A stretch of 64,000 bases of DNA from Bradyrhizobium diazoefficiens (GCF_018129965.1 NZ_JAFCKW010000006.1:1-64000), one strand, 5' to 3'; positions 8,766 through 18,094 are shown, counted from the stretch's first letter. Translations and numbers: made by a program. Notes: generated from the letters alone by a model not told the origin.

Positions 8766-8898
8766 TGTCGTCCCCGCGCAGGCGGGGACCCATAACCCCA
8801 GGGAGGGGTTGTCGCGCAAGCTGGTCACCACGAGTCTTCGTCAAACATCTTCCTGTGGTTATGGGTCCCGGATCTGCGCTTCGCTTGTCCGTGACGAC
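8766..8898. repeat. dispersed palindromic repeat, family R3
   Basis: An imperfect palindrome in the 324-base gap between pleD and the TetR gene. The left part GTCGTCCCCGCGCAGGCGGGGACCC is answered on the right by GGGTCCCGGATC...GTCCGTGACGAC, with ATAACCCC and GGTTATGGG inside. No second copy was found in the window. The remaining intergenic bases (8580-8765) hold nothing recognisable. Confidence 0.6.
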
Positions 8899-8903
8899 AG
8901 AGG

Positions 8904-9512
8904 TTATTGAGGCGCGGGCTTGCCTCGCGTCACAATCGCTTTCGCACCACCATTCACATCAACCCCAGCATTCCGCAGCAGCACCTTCGCCGCGTCCTTT
9001 GCCGCGCGCGCCATTGCGGGATCGTCGCGGACGAGGTCCTGCGCGATCGAGCCGTCGACCAGCAGCACGAGCTGCGTCGCCAGCGCGTCCGCATCCACCA
9101 CGCCGAGCTCGGTCAGCCGGTCGCGAAACCAGACGCGGCGGCTTTCCGTGAAGGCGATGGCGATTGTCTTCACCGCGCGGTCCGTGGGGCCGAGCTCGGC
9201 GACCGCATTCACGAACGGGCAGCCGCGAAAATCCTTGGCGGCAAAGCGCCGCTCCAGCGAATCGAAGGTGCTGAGAATCTGTTCGGCCGGCGGCTTGTCG
9301 GACGGGCGGGCGTGCACGAAGCGGCGTTCGAGATAGGCCGCGATCAGCGCGTCCTTGGAGGGGAAATGGTTGTAGAGCGTGCGCTTGGAGATGCCGATCT
9401 CGGCCGCGATGGTGTCGACGCCGATGGCGCGAATGCCCTGCAGATAGAACAACTTGTCGGCGGTCTCGAGGATCCGCTCCTTCATGGTCTGTGGGGGCGG
9501 CGGGGGAGCCAT
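8904..9512 (-). CDS. TetR/AcrR family transcriptional regulator
   Basis: A 202-residue regulator with an N-terminal TetR DNA-binding domain (about residues 10-55: KERILETADKLFY, then IGISKRTLYNHFPSKDALI). The C-terminal domain has PFVNAVAELGPTDRAV and LDGS-like features of ligand-binding TetR proteins. I chose the ATG at 9512 before the Pro-rich segment; a start at 9485 (MKERI) is also possible. It is divergent from the MFS gene, the usual arrangement for a repressor of an efflux pump. Confidence 0.9.
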   Translation of the reverse strand: MAPPPPPQTMKERILETADKLFYLQGIRAIGVDTIAAEIGISKRTLYNHFPSKDALIAAYLERRFVHARPSDKPPAEQILSTFDSLERRFAAKDFRGCPFVNAVAELGPTDRAVKTIAIAFTESRRVWFRDRLTELGVVDADALATQLVLLVDGSIAQDLVRDDPAMARAAKDAAKVLLRNAGVDVNGGAKAIVTRGKPAPQ

Positions 9513-9641
9513 GCGAGAGCGCGCATCCTGTTGGCTTGACAGCACCTGACATCCATAGCCTAAGTACACAGGTCTGTGTAACCAAAATCAAGGCCAATTG
9601 CAGACGCCGGCGCGCGCGCCGCGCCCAAGCGGGAGAATGAA

Positions 9642-10880
9642 ATGCCTCTGTTGCAGGTCCTGCGTCCGACATTGCCGATCCTGATCGGCGCCTCGATCAT
9701 GCTGACGCTGAGCATGGGGCTGCGGCAGTCGCTCGGCATCTTCATGCAGCCGCTGACGCACGACATCCACATTTCGATCTCGGATTACACCCTCGCGCTG
9801 GCCGTGCAGAACCTCGCCTGGGGCTTTCTGCAGCCGCTCGCCGGCGCGATGACGGTGCGTTACGGCTTCCGCCCGATCATGATCGCGGGTTCGCTGATGT
9901 ACATCGCGGGCCTGATCCTCATGGCGACCGCGAACGGGCTCGTCGCCATCATGATCGGCGCCGGCGTGCTGATCGGTACCTCGCTCGCCTGCACCGCGGC
10001 CGCGATCGCGATGTCGGTGGCGGCGCGTGCGGTGCCCGCGACGGTGCGCTCCACCGTGCTTGGCATCGTCTCCGGCGCGGGCTCGCTCGGCGCGCTGCTG
10101 TCGGCGCCGCTCGGGCAGATGCTCAACGAAGGCTTCGGCTGGCGCGCCGGCCTCGCCGGTTTCGTGGTGATGTCGGTGCTGATGATTCCCGCGGCCTGGT
10201 ATGCCGGCCGCGTCGACAGGATTCCGCTGCCCAAGCCCACGGCCGACGATATCGGCGATGCCACCGCCGCGATGGCCGCGAAGACCGCATTCGGCAACGC
10301 ATCCTTCGTGGTGATGACCTGCGCCTATCTCGTCTGCGGCATGCAACTGGTGTTCCTCACCACGCATCTGCCGTCCTATCTGGCCATCTGCGGCCTCGAC
10401 CCGATGCTCAGCGCGCAGACGCTCGGCATGATCGGCGGCTTCAACGTGCTAGGCTCGTTGTTCTTCGGCTGGGCCGGCCAGCGCTGGAACAAGCTCGCGC
10501 TGCTCGGGGGCATCTATGTCTTCCGCTCGCTCGCGCTCGCCTGGTATTTCATGCTGCCGGCGACGCCGTTCTCGACGCTGCTGTTCGGCGCAATCATGGG
10601 CTTCCTGTGGATGGGCGTCGGCCCGCTGGTCGCAGGCGCCGTCGCCGAGATGTTCGGCCTGCGCTGGCAGGCGATGATCCAGGGCCTCGCCTTCATGAGC
10701 CACCAGATTGGCAGCTTCCTCGGCGCTTACGGAGGAGGGGTGCTCTATGACGCGCTCGGCTCTTACACGATGGCGTGGCGCATCGGTGTGGCGCTGGGGC
10801 TTGCCGGCGGCATCGTGCAGGTCGCGTTCGCGCTGATCCGGCCGTCGCAACCGCCGGCGCCGGTGTTACGGACGGCTTGA
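9642..10880 (+). CDS. MFS transporter
   Basis: A 412-residue major facilitator with about 12 hydrophobic segments. It starts with LPILIGASIMLTLSMGLRQS, typical of alphaproteobacterial MFS proteins related to the oxalate/formate or monocarboxylate group. The loop after TM2 reads MTVRYGFRP, the shortened MFS signature. The substrate is not identifiable. It is divergent from the TetR gene (129 bases between the two starts) and probably repressed by it. Confidence 0.9.
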   Translation: MPLLQVLRPTLPILIGASIMLTLSMGLRQSLGIFMQPLTHDIHISISDYTLALAVQNLAWGFLQPLAGAMTVRYGFRPIMIAGSLMYIAGLILMATANGLVAIMIGAGVLIGTSLACTAAAIAMSVAARAVPATVRSTVLGIVSGAGSLGALLSAPLGQMLNEGFGWRAGLAGFVVMSVLMIPAAWYAGRVDRIPLPKPTADDIGDATAAMAAKTAFGNASFVVMTCAYLVCGMQLVFLTTHLPSYLAICGLDPMLSAQTLGMIGGFNVLGSLFFGWAGQRWNKLALLGGIYVFRSLALAWYFMLPATPFSTLLFGAIMGFLWMGVGPLVAGAVAEMFGLRWQAMIQGLAFMSHQIGSFLGAYGGGVLYDALGSYTMAWRIGVALGLAGGIVQVAFALIRPSQPPAPVLRTA

Positions 10881-10905
10881 AGCATCCGGGCTAGATATCT
10901 CGTAC

Positions 10906-11034
10906 CGTCACCCTGAGGTGGCCGCTTCTTCAGCGGCCCTCGAAGGGCGACGGCCCGGCTGCATCTCGGCCGTTCATCCTCAAGGCTCCCGGCGCGATGC
11001 TTTGCATCGCGCCACTCGCACCTCAGGATGACGG
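10906..11034. repeat. dispersed palindromic repeat, family R1
   Basis: A second full copy of the element at 4282-4428. Mirrored ends are CGTCACCCTGAGGTGGC and CACCTCAGGATGACGG, with CCTCGAAGGGCGACGGCC after the left stem and a CGATGCTTTGCATCG stem-loop near the right end. It lies between the convergent MFS and acyltransferase genes. Confidence 0.72.
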
Positions 11035-11069
11035 AAACGGATCGGCTCGGCGCTTGGCCTTGCTGGCCG

Positions 11070-12308
11070 CTAGGACGCTGCGACCTTCACCTTCACCGAT
11101 ACGGGCAGCGGAAGCCGCAGTCCCCGCGCCAGCGCCGGGCGTCTCGACTTCGGCCGCCGCTTCGGCAGCTTGCCGAAATGCGCGACGGTCTGCATCAGCG
11201 CGCCTCTGACCGCCGGCTCGATCTTCGCGCAAATGAACCAGCAGACCAGCACGAGCAGGCCCAGCGCGATCCAGAGGGCCGAGGTGGCGTCCAGGCCGGC
11301 CTCCACGAGCGCACGAATGATCGCCGCGCCGATGACGTTGTGGGTGAGATAGAGCGGATAGGTGATCAGCCCGAGCGTTCTCAGATACGATGGTGCTTCG
11401 GAGGCAGCGATGCCTGTGGCGTGCCGGCTTCGCTTCGCGGCAACGGCAAGGAGGAGCACCGCAGCCGCCCAGACCATGATCGGCACGAGGGCTGACTGAT
11501 CCGCGATGGCGGGGATGGACTCCAGAAAAAACGAGGCAAAGAAATAGATCTCCGCGGCGCCCGACAGGCAGGTGACGGCGACGGCAAGCTGCTCGAGCGC
11601 CGTCAATTCCCTGTTCGCGGAAATGAACAGCCAGATGCCGAGCGCGAAGAAGCAGCCATGCGTCAGCAGGAAGGCCGCGCACGGCACCCGGAACATCAGG
11701 ATGATCAGGTAGGGCAGGTCGGACGGCGTCGTGCAGGACATCACCAGCAGGGAGATCGCGTTGAAGATGGCGCTGTAGATGGTGAGGCCGAAGGCGAGGT
11801 GCCGCAGGGTGATCCTCTTGGTGAGCATCGCGCAGAACACGAGTCCATAGAACGCGGTCTCCGCGGCGAGCGTCCAGTAGACCTCGTCAAGCCATTCGCC
11901 CGTGACGCCCTTGGGGACCATCAGCATGGCGTGGATGTAGGGCAGGATGAACTCGGATGCCGGCCCGCTTCCGAAGAGGACCAGGACGAGGAAGGTCGCG
12001 GTGGCACACACCCAGACGGCCGGATAGAGCCTGAGGGCGCGGCCGAGAAGAAATTCGCCCGGAGAAGACTGGCACGCGGAATTGGCGATGACGAAACCGG
12101 AGATGACGAAGAAGATTTCGACGCCGGCCCAGCCGAACCATGTGTAGGGCGCGGCGGACGGATAAATGACATCGGCGGCGACGGTGCGCTCGAAGCCGGG
12201 GACGCCGAACGAGACCCAGGCCCAGGACCAGAACATCTGGTGGAAAATGGCGACTCCGAGGGCAGCGGCGAAGCGCAGCGGATCCAGCAACGGCAAATGG
12301 CTCTTCAC
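11070..12308 (-). CDS. acyltransferase family 3 (OafA/YrhL-type) membrane protein
   Basis: A 412-residue integral membrane O-acyltransferase. It opens with LDPLRFAAALGVAIFHQ, containing the conserved R and catalytic-type His of the acyltransferase-3 family, and has FVISGFVIANSA and about ten membrane spans. Members transfer acetyl or other acyl groups to sugars of surface polysaccharides, lipids or exported glycans. The start is GTG at 12308. It ends in a Lys/Arg-rich tail. The acceptor is unknown. Confidence 0.88.
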   Translation of the reverse strand: MKSHLPLLDPLRFAAALGVAIFHQMFWSWAWVSFGVPGFERTVAADVIYPSAAPYTWFGWAGVEIFFVISGFVIANSACQSSPGEFLLGRALRLYPAVWVCATATFLVLVLFGSGPASEFILPYIHAMLMVPKGVTGEWLDEVYWTLAAETAFYGLVFCAMLTKRITLRHLAFGLTIYSAIFNAISLLVMSCTTPSDLPYLIILMFRVPCAAFLLTHGCFFALGIWLFISANRELTALEQLAVAVTCLSGAAEIYFFASFFLESIPAIADQSALVPIMVWAAAVLLLAVAAKRSRHATGIAASEAPSYLRTLGLITYPLYLTHNVIGAAIIRALVEAGLDATSALWIALGLLVLVCWFICAKIEPAVRGALMQTVAHFGKLPKRRPKSRRPALARGLRLPLPVSVKVKVAAS

Positions 12309-12419
12309 GGGAATGGACCAGATTCATGGGAACGATCCCGCTGAAGATAGGGCGTTGGGCGGTGCCGCTCTGCGAGGTTGGTCACACTTGGTTCGCTGCG
12401 ATCCGGACGAGCGTTCCTA

Positions 12420-12556
12420 GCCCCGGACGCAGCGCAGCGTCACTTAAACGTTGCGTTGCAGAGCCGGGGCCCATGCCTCCGTAGTACGAGCCTGCGCGGC
12501 ATCCTGGGTCCCGGCTCTGCGCAGCAGCGTTTCACGCTGCAGCGCGTCCGGGACAC
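12420..12556. repeat. long imperfect palindromic repeat, family R4
   Basis: Left arm CCCCGGACGCAGCGCAGCGT and inner GAGCCGGGGCCCATG are mirrored by CTGGGTCCCGGCTCTGCGC and GCAGCGCGTCCGGGACAC. The whole can fold back on itself. It occupies the gap between the acyltransferase gene start and the rpmG terminator. No open reading frame of interest is present. Confidence 0.65.
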
Positions 12557-12570
12557 GAGACGAGAGGCCA

Positions 12571-12599
12571 AATAAAAACGGGGCCCGCGAAGGCCCCGT
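12571..12599 (-). terminator. Rho-independent terminator of rpmG
   Basis: Read on the minus strand, ACGGGGCC TTCGC GGGCCCCGT-type pairing (12578-12599) is followed by a TTTTTATT tract (12571-12577). It lies 24 bases after the rpmG stop codon. A GC stem plus U run is a strong intrinsic terminator. Confidence 0.85.
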
Positions 12600-12622
12600 C
12601 AAAGTCCGTAACGTCCGCGATC

Positions 12623-12790
12623 TTACTTGATCTTGGCTTCGCGGAATTCCACGTGCTTGCGCGCAACGGGATCGTACTTCTTCTTGACCAGCTTGTCGGT
12701 CATGGTGCGCGAATTCTTCTTGGCAGTGTAGAAAAAGCCGGTGTCGGCCGAGGACACGAGCTTGACCTTGATGGTGACCGCTTTGGCCAT
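12623..12790 (-). CDS. rpmG: 50S ribosomal protein L33
   Basis: A 55-residue basic protein of the large ribosomal subunit. Reading 12790 to 12623 gives [20 protein letters not shown], then [13 protein letters not shown], then [18 protein letters not shown]. This is the L33 form without the zinc-binding CxxC pairs. It stands alone between an intrinsic terminator and the flavin monooxygenase gene. It is too short to be prominent among longer reading frames but the match is unambiguous. Confidence 0.97.
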   Translation of the reverse strand: MAKAVTIKVKLVSSADTGFFYTAKKNSRTMTDKLVKKKYDPVARKHVEFREAKIK

Positions 12791-12914
12791 GTTCAGAACC
12801 TCAGGAATGAAGGGAATCTGGAGCCGGCCAAACGGCCCGCGTTGGCCGGCAACCTAGCCGGAAACGACCTGATGTCAAGGTTTTCGGGCACGAAAAGGTG
12901 CCGAATCGGGCCAA

Positions 12915-14240
12915 TTAACCCTCGAAGTACCGGTTTTTCGGCCGCGGCAGGCCCAGATTGTCCCGCAACGTCGGCCCTTCGTATCCTTTCCGGAATATCC
13001 CGCGGCGCTGCAGCTCCGGGACCACCTTGTCGACGAAATCGTCGAGACCGGTGGGCAGGAACGGGAACATGATGTTGAAGCCGTCCGAGCCGCGCCCCTC
13101 AAGCCATTCCTCCATCTGGTCGGCGATGGTTTTTGCCGTGCCGACGAAGGATAGTCCGCCATAGCCGCCGACGCGCTGGGCGAGCTGGCGAACGGTGAGT
13201 TTCTCGCGCGCGGCGAGGTCGACCATGCGCTGGCGGCCGCTCTTGCTGGCGTTAGTCTCGGGAATGTCGGGGAGCGGGCCGTCCGGGTCGAAGCCGGAGG
13301 CATCGGTGCCGAGGATGACCGAGAGCGAGGCGATGGCGCTGTCGTCATGCACGCGGCTGTCGAGCAGCGCGCGCTTCTCCTTGGCCTCGTCGACGCTGTC
13401 CCCGACCACGACGAAGGCGCCGGGCAGGATCTTGAGATGTTCGGGATCGCGACCGACCTTCTCCATGCGGCCCTTGATGTCGGCGTAGAGTTTCTGCCCG
13501 TCGGCGAGGCTGCCGCCGCCGGTGAACACGGCCTCCGCCGTCTCCGCCGCGAGCTGCCTGCCGTCCTCGGAGGCGCCGGCCTGCACGATCACCGGCCAGC
13601 CCTGCACGGGACGGGCGATGTTGAGGGGACCGCGAACCTTCAGATATTTGCCCTTGTGGTCGAGCGTGTGCATCTTGGCGGGATCGACGAACAGGCCGCT
13701 CTCGACATCGCGCACGAAGGCGTCGTCGGCGAAGGAATCCCAGAGACCCGTGACCACGTCGTAGAATTCGCGGGCGCGCTTGTAGCGCTCGGCGTGCTCC
13801 ATGTGGTCGTCGAGGCCGAAATTCAGCGCGGCGTCGGGGTTCGAGGTGGTGACGATGTTCCAGCCGGCGCGGCCGCCGCTGAGATGGTCGAGCGAGGCGA
13901 AGCGCCGCGCCACATGGTAGGGCTCGTCGAAGGTGGTCGAGCCGGTCGCGATCAGGCCGATCCGTTCGGTGACGGCGGAGAGCGCCGACAGCAGCGTGAA
14001 CGGTTCGAACGATGTCACCGTGTGGCTGCGCTTGAGCGCATTGATCGGCATGTTCAGCACGGCGAGGTGATCGGCCATGAAGAAGGCGTCGAACTTGCCG
14101 GCCTCGAGCTTCCGGATCAGCGTCTTGATGTGCCCGAAGTTGAAATTGGCGTCGGGCCAGGCCCCGGGATAGCGCCAGGCGCCGGTGTGGATGCTGATCG
14201 GGCGCATGAACGCGCCAAGCTTGAGTTGCCGTTGTGCCAT
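12915..14240 (-). CDS. LLM class flavin-dependent monooxygenase (NtaA/SnaA/DmoA type)
   Basis: A 441-residue FMN-dependent, two-component-type monooxygenase. Family signatures are LGAFMRPISIHTGAWRYP at the start, DAFFMADHL, GLIATGSTTFDEPYHVAR, GGRAGWNIVTTSN and PVIVQAGASEDGR. Relatives oxidise nitrilotriacetate, dimethyl sulfide or similar substrates with reduced flavin supplied by a partner reductase, which is not seen nearby. The ATG at 14240 fits the family N-terminus; the frame continues open to 14342. The substrate is unknown. Confidence 0.9.
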   Translation of the reverse strand: MAQRQLKLGAFMRPISIHTGAWRYPGAWPDANFNFGHIKTLIRKLEAGKFDAFFMADHLAVLNMPINALKRSHTVTSFEPFTLLSALSAVTERIGLIATGSTTFDEPYHVARRFASLDHLSGGRAGWNIVTTSNPDAALNFGLDDHMEHAERYKRAREFYDVVTGLWDSFADDAFVRDVESGLFVDPAKMHTLDHKGKYLKVRGPLNIARPVQGWPVIVQAGASEDGRQLAAETAEAVFTGGGSLADGQKLYADIKGRMEKVGRDPEHLKILPGAFVVVGDSVDEAKEKRALLDSRVHDDSAIASLSVILGTDASGFDPDGPLPDIPETNASKSGRQRMVDLAAREKLTVRQLAQRVGGYGGLSFVGTAKTIADQMEEWLEGRGSDGFNIMFPFLPTGLDDFVDKVVPELQRRGIFRKGYEGPTLRDNLGLPRPKNRYFEG

Positions 14241-14383
14241 CGCCCCGTATCCGTCCTGGGTGTCGTTGCAGAAGACATAGGGACGCGGTGGAACTCTGCC
14301 ATCGGGTGAGGCGGGAAGATTATTTTGTTTTTCGGTGAGCACTCAGCACAATCCCCTCATTCCGGGGCGCAGATGCTTCCACA

Positions 14384-14468
14384 GTCATGGCCGGGCTTGT
14401 CCCGGCCATCCACGCCTCGCCTTCGCGCGTGAATAACGTGGATGCCCGGGACAAGCCCGGGCATGACG
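14384..14468. repeat. dispersed palindromic repeat, family R2 (orientation 1)
   Basis: Left half GTCATGGCCGGGCTTGTCCC continues to GGCCATCCAC; right half GTGGATGCCCGGGACAAGCC continues to CGGGCATGAC. The centre is about 25 unrelated bases. The halves are near-perfect reverse complements. A second copy at 31383-31469 has the two half variants exchanged, that is, it is inverted. Confidence 0.75.
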
Positions 14469-14512
14469 ACGTCGTTGGGTGATCGAATGTGATTGACCAG
14501 CGGAAATGACAA

Positions 14513-15259
14513 TCAGCCCAAAATATCCTTCTGCATCTTGCCGCCGTAGAAATGGAAGAACGGCACCGGTGCGTCGTGGCGGAGCGGGCCGGTGGCAAGG
14601 CGCGAGTCGAGCTCGTTGAGCACGTTGCGCGTCATCGGATGCAGATCGGCGAGCGGTTTGGAGCCGAGCTCGACCCAGACCAGTTCGACCAGTTCGGCAT
14701 CGGCATGGATCACGCCGTCGACGCGGTGGGTGATCGCGGAGGCGTCCGCGGTGAAGAAGCGGGTGTCGAACCGCTTGACGCGGCCGGGCGGGGTGATGGC
14801 GCGCGCGATCAGAAACAGGCTGGAGGGATCAGGCAGCAGGCCCGCATCCGCGAATGGCTGCCAGGGGCCTTCGAGCCTGGCTTTGACATCCGCCTTGCGG
14901 CCGAGACAGAGACCTGTCTCCTCGCAGGCTTCACGGATCGCGGCGATGGCCAGCGACTTGGCGCGGGAGGCCGGCGTCTTCGGACTGCCCTTGGCGAGAT
15001 TGGCTTCCAGCTCGGGGGTGATGGGAGCCGCGACCGGAACGCGATAATCGTCCTTGTCGACGCGGCCGCCGGGGAAGACGAACTTGCCGGGCATGAACAC
15101 CACCTTGTCGTGGCGCTTGCCTACCAGGACTTTCGGCGTGCTGCCGCTGCGATCGACCAGGATCAGCGTCGCCGCGTCCTTGGGACGAAAATAGGGATGG
15201 TGATCGGCTTCCTTGCCCTCGTGAATCCTGGTCTTCTCTGCCTGCGCCGTGTCCGTCAT
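14513..15259 (-). CDS. NUDIX hydrolase with split Nudix box
   Basis: A 248-residue pyrophosphohydrolase-family protein. The first part of the Nudix box is FPGGRVDKDD and the helix is REACEETG; about 35 residues separate them, whereas the usual box is contiguous. An insertion at this place is known in NUDT19-like CoA-diphosphatase relatives. The core strands (TLILVDR, VLVGKRHDKVVFMPGKF) are normal. I chose the ATG at 15259; the frame is open to 15325 but would overlap the DUF983 gene. Substrate: a nucleoside-diphosphate derivative, not identifiable. Confidence 0.87.
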   Translation of the reverse strand: MTDTAQAEKTRIHEGKEADHHPYFRPKDAATLILVDRSGSTPKVLVGKRHDKVVFMPGKFVFPGGRVDKDDYRVPVAAPITPELEANLAKGSPKTPASRAKSLAIAAIREACEETGLCLGRKADVKARLEGPWQPFADAGLLPDPSSLFLIARAITPPGRVKRFDTRFFTADASAITHRVDGVIHADAELVELVWVELGSKPLADLHPMTRNVLNELDSRLATGPLRHDAPVPFFHFYGGKMQKDILG

Positions 15260-15287
15260 GTCCTCACCCAACTGCTTTTTATCTTGC

Positions 15288-15728
15288 TTACACCGGCGGA
15301 ATACCATCCGGCGGGTTGTCGTCAAAGCCGTGCATGCGCAGAGCCCATTGCAAGCCGACCACGGCTCCCTTTACCGGCTGCAGCAATCCCAGCGAGGCAA
15401 GGAACGTGAAGGGCAGATAGGCCGCGAAACTGATCCAGACCGGCGTGGTGTAATTGGTCTCGATCCAGAGAATGGCCGGCACGGTGATGTGGCCGACGAT
15501 GACGATGACGAGATAGGCCGGCAGATCGTCGGCGCGATGCGGGGTGAAGTCGAGGCCGCAGACCGAGCAATGGTCCGCCGTCTTCAGGAAGGCGCGGAAC
15601 AGTTTTCCCTCGCCGCAGCGCGGGCAGCGGCCACGGAAGCCGCGCTTCATCGCGGTCCAGACGTCGCGCTTCTCGACGAGGCCGGTCTCGCGCGTCCAAA
15701 TCTTTGGAACTGTGCTCGTTGCTACCAT
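15288..15728 (-). CDS. DUF983 family membrane protein
   Basis: A 146-residue DUF983 protein. A zinc-ribbon-like pair, CPRCGEG and CSVCGLDF, is followed by two hydrophobic helices (AYLVIVIVGHITVPAILWI and a second of similar length). DUF983 genes are often near cytochrome oxidase or envelope genes; here it lies between rnr and a NUDIX gene. The ATG at 15728 is 5 bases after the rnr stop; a GTG at 15740 would overlap rnr. The rnr-DUF983-NUDIX run is probably one operon. Function unknown. Confidence 0.87.
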   Translation of the reverse strand: MVATSTVPKIWTRETGLVEKRDVWTAMKRGFRGRCPRCGEGKLFRAFLKTADHCSVCGLDFTPHRADDLPAYLVIVIVGHITVPAILWIETNYTTPVWISFAAYLPFTFLASLGLLQPVKGAVVGLQWALRMHGFDDNPPDGIPPV

Positions 15729-15733
15729 GGCTT

Positions 15734-18094
15734 TTACCACGCCTTGCCTTTCTGACCCCCGCCCTTGCCCTTGTTCTTGCTTTTGTTCTTCTTTGGCTTG
15801 CCGGATTTCGGCTTCGCCGGCTTGCGTTTTCTGTCCGGGCTGCGTCCGGGATGCGCCGCCTTGAACGAGGGGCGGCGCTGCGGACCGGATGGCCTGCGGC
15901 CGCCGGGCGCGGTCTCGCTGGAGGACGACAGCAGTTCGAAGCGCAAGGCGCCGGCGACAGGGGCAGCCTCGATCAGACGGACGTCGACGACGTCGCCGAG
16001 CTGATACATGGTGCGGCTGCGCGTGCCGACGAGAGCGTGGCGGCCTTCGTCATAGTTGAAATATTCCGTGCCGAGGGACCGGATCGGGATCAGGCCGTCG
16101 GCGCCGGTCTCGGCGAGCTTGACGAACAGGCCGGCGCGGGTGACGCCGGAGACGCGGCCCTGGAAGGTCGCGCCGATACGGTCGGCCAGATGATGGGCGA
16201 TCAGGCGGTCGACGGTCTCGCGCTCCGCCTTCATCGCGCGGCGTTCGGTCACCGAGATGTGGGCGGCGACCTCGCTCAGGGTTTCGGTGGTCTCGGTGTC
16301 GGGCAGGGCGCCTTCGCCGAGGCCGAGCGCGCGGACCAGCGCGCGGTGCACGACGAGGTCGGCATAGCGGCGGATCGGCGAGGTGAAATGCGCATAGCGG
16401 CGCAAGTTCAGGCCGAAATGACCGTAATTCTCCGAGGAATATTCGGCCTGCGCCTGGGCGCGCAGCACGACTTCGCTGACCAGCGGGAAGTGGTCGTGGC
16501 CTTCGAGCTGGGCCAGCACGCGGTTGAACAATGCCGGGCGCAGCGCGCCTGATTTCGCAAAGGGCACGTCGAGCGTCTTCAAAAATTCCTGGAGCGCGTG
16601 GACCTTCTCCAGCGTCGGCTCGTCATGCACGCGGTAGATCAGCGGCAGCGATTTCTTCTCGAGCATCTCCGCCGCCGCGACGTTGGCGAGGATCATGAAC
16701 TCCTCGATCAGCTTGTGCGCGTCCAGCCGGTCGGGGACGATGACGCGATCGACGGTGCCGTCGCTCTTCAGGAGGATCTTGCGCTCGGGCAGGTCGAGAT
16801 TGAGCGGATCGCGCTCGTCGCGGGCGCGCTTGACGCAGGCGTAAGCCGCATAGAGCGGCTTCAGGATCGGATCGAGCAGGGGGCCGGTGGTGTCGTCCGG
16901 CCTCCCGTCGATCGCGGCCTGTGCCTGCGCGTAGCTCAGTTTCGCGGCCGATCGCATCAGGATGCGATGGAAGCTGTGCGAGCGCTTGCGCCCGTCGGGC
17001 GCGATGATCATCCGCACCGCGAGCGCGCCGCGCGGCTCGCCCGGCACCAGCGAGCAGAGATTGTTAGAGATTCGCTCGGGCAGCATCGGCACGACGCGGT
17101 CGGGGAAATAGACCGAGTTGCCGCGCTCGAGCGCGTCGCGGTCGAGCGCGGTGCCCGGCCGGACGTAGAAACTCACATCCGCGATGGCGACATCGACGAT
17201 GAAGCCGCCCTTGTTGTTCGGATCGGGATCGGCTTGCGCATGCACCGCGTCGTCGTGATCCTTCGCATCGGGCGGATCGATGGTGACGAGCGGGACGTCG
17301 CGCCAGTCCTCGCGGCCCTTCAGATTGGCGGGCTCCGCGGCTTCGGCTTCGTGCTCGGCCGCGGGGCGGAATTGCAGGGGGATGTCGTGCGCATAGATCG
17401 CGATCAGGCTGATCGCCTTCTCGGACTTGACCGAGCCGAGCTTCTCCTTGACGCGGCCCGAGGCGAGGCCAAAACCGCGCGAGCGGATGATGTCGACGCT
17501 GACGAGGTCGCCGTCCCTGGCACCGTGCGCGTCGCCTGGCGCAATGTTCAGCTCGCGATCGGCCGCCTTCTTGTCGACCGGGATCAGCCGCCCGCCGCCT
17601 TCGGGCAGCTCGCGGAACACGCCGAGGATGCGGCTCCTGGTCTTGTCGAACACCTTGATGATGTGGCCGCGATAGGCCGGGCCCTCGGCCTCGTCCAGGC
17701 GCTCGACGCGCAGCAGCACGCGGTCGCCGCTTCCGGCCGCGGTGCCGGGCTTCGGCCGGCGCGGCAATATGATCAGGATCTTTGGCGGTTCGCCGCTCTC
17801 GACCTCGTCCCATTCGGTGGGGGCGGCGATCAGCTCGCCATCGGCGTCGCGTCCGGTGATGTCGGCGACCAGCGTCGACGGCAGGGTGTCCGGCTCGGAA
17901 ATCGTCCGGCGCTTCTTCTTGACGAGGCCGTCGTCGGCGAGCTCGCGCAGCATGCGCTTGAGCTCGACGCGATCGGCGTTCTTCAGGCCGAACTCGCGCG
18001 CAATTTCGCGGGTCCCGACCTTTCCGGGATTTGCCTTGATGAAGGCGACGATGGCTGCCCGGTCGGGAAAGCCACGGTCATTGTTGCGTTTCAC
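15734..18094 (-). CDS. rnr: ribonuclease R
   Basis: A 786-residue 3'-5' exoribonuclease. Domain order is: an N-terminal winged helix (REIAREFGLKNADRVELKRM), cold-shock/OB domains, the catalytic RNB domain with DPPDAKDHDDAVHA and FTSPIRRYADLVVHR, an S1 domain (GRVSGVTRAGLFVKL), and a Lys/Arg/Gly-rich tail of about 50 residues. Start is GTG at 18094, 8 bases after the topA stop at 18103, so topA-rnr are co-transcribed. The frame stays open far upstream inside topA, but that portion is not RNase R. Confidence 0.95.
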   Translation of the reverse strand: MKRNNDRGFPDRAAIVAFIKANPGKVGTREIAREFGLKNADRVELKRMLRELADDGLVKKKRRTISEPDTLPSTLVADITGRDADGELIAAPTEWDEVESGEPPKILIILPRRPKPGTAAGSGDRVLLRVERLDEAEGPAYRGHIIKVFDKTRSRILGVFRELPEGGGRLIPVDKKAADRELNIAPGDAHGARDGDLVSVDIIRSRGFGLASGRVKEKLGSVKSEKAISLIAIYAHDIPLQFRPAAEHEAEAAEPANLKGREDWRDVPLVTIDPPDAKDHDDAVHAQADPDPNNKGGFIVDVAIADVSFYVRPGTALDRDALERGNSVYFPDRVVPMLPERISNNLCSLVPGEPRGALAVRMIIAPDGRKRSHSFHRILMRSAAKLSYAQAQAAIDGRPDDTTGPLLDPILKPLYAAYACVKRARDERDPLNLDLPERKILLKSDGTVDRVIVPDRLDAHKLIEEFMILANVAAAEMLEKKSLPLIYRVHDEPTLEKVHALQEFLKTLDVPFAKSGALRPALFNRVLAQLEGHDHFPLVSEVVLRAQAQAEYSSENYGHFGLNLRRYAHFTSPIRRYADLVVHRALVRALGLGEGALPDTETTETLSEVAAHISVTERRAMKAERETVDRLIAHHLADRIGATFQGRVSGVTRAGLFVKLAETGADGLIPIRSLGTEYFNYDEGRHALVGTRSRTMYQLGDVVDVRLIEAAPVAGALRFELLSSSSETAPGGRRPSGPQRRPSFKAAHPGRSPDRKRKPAKPKSGKPKKNKSKNKGKGGGQKGKAW

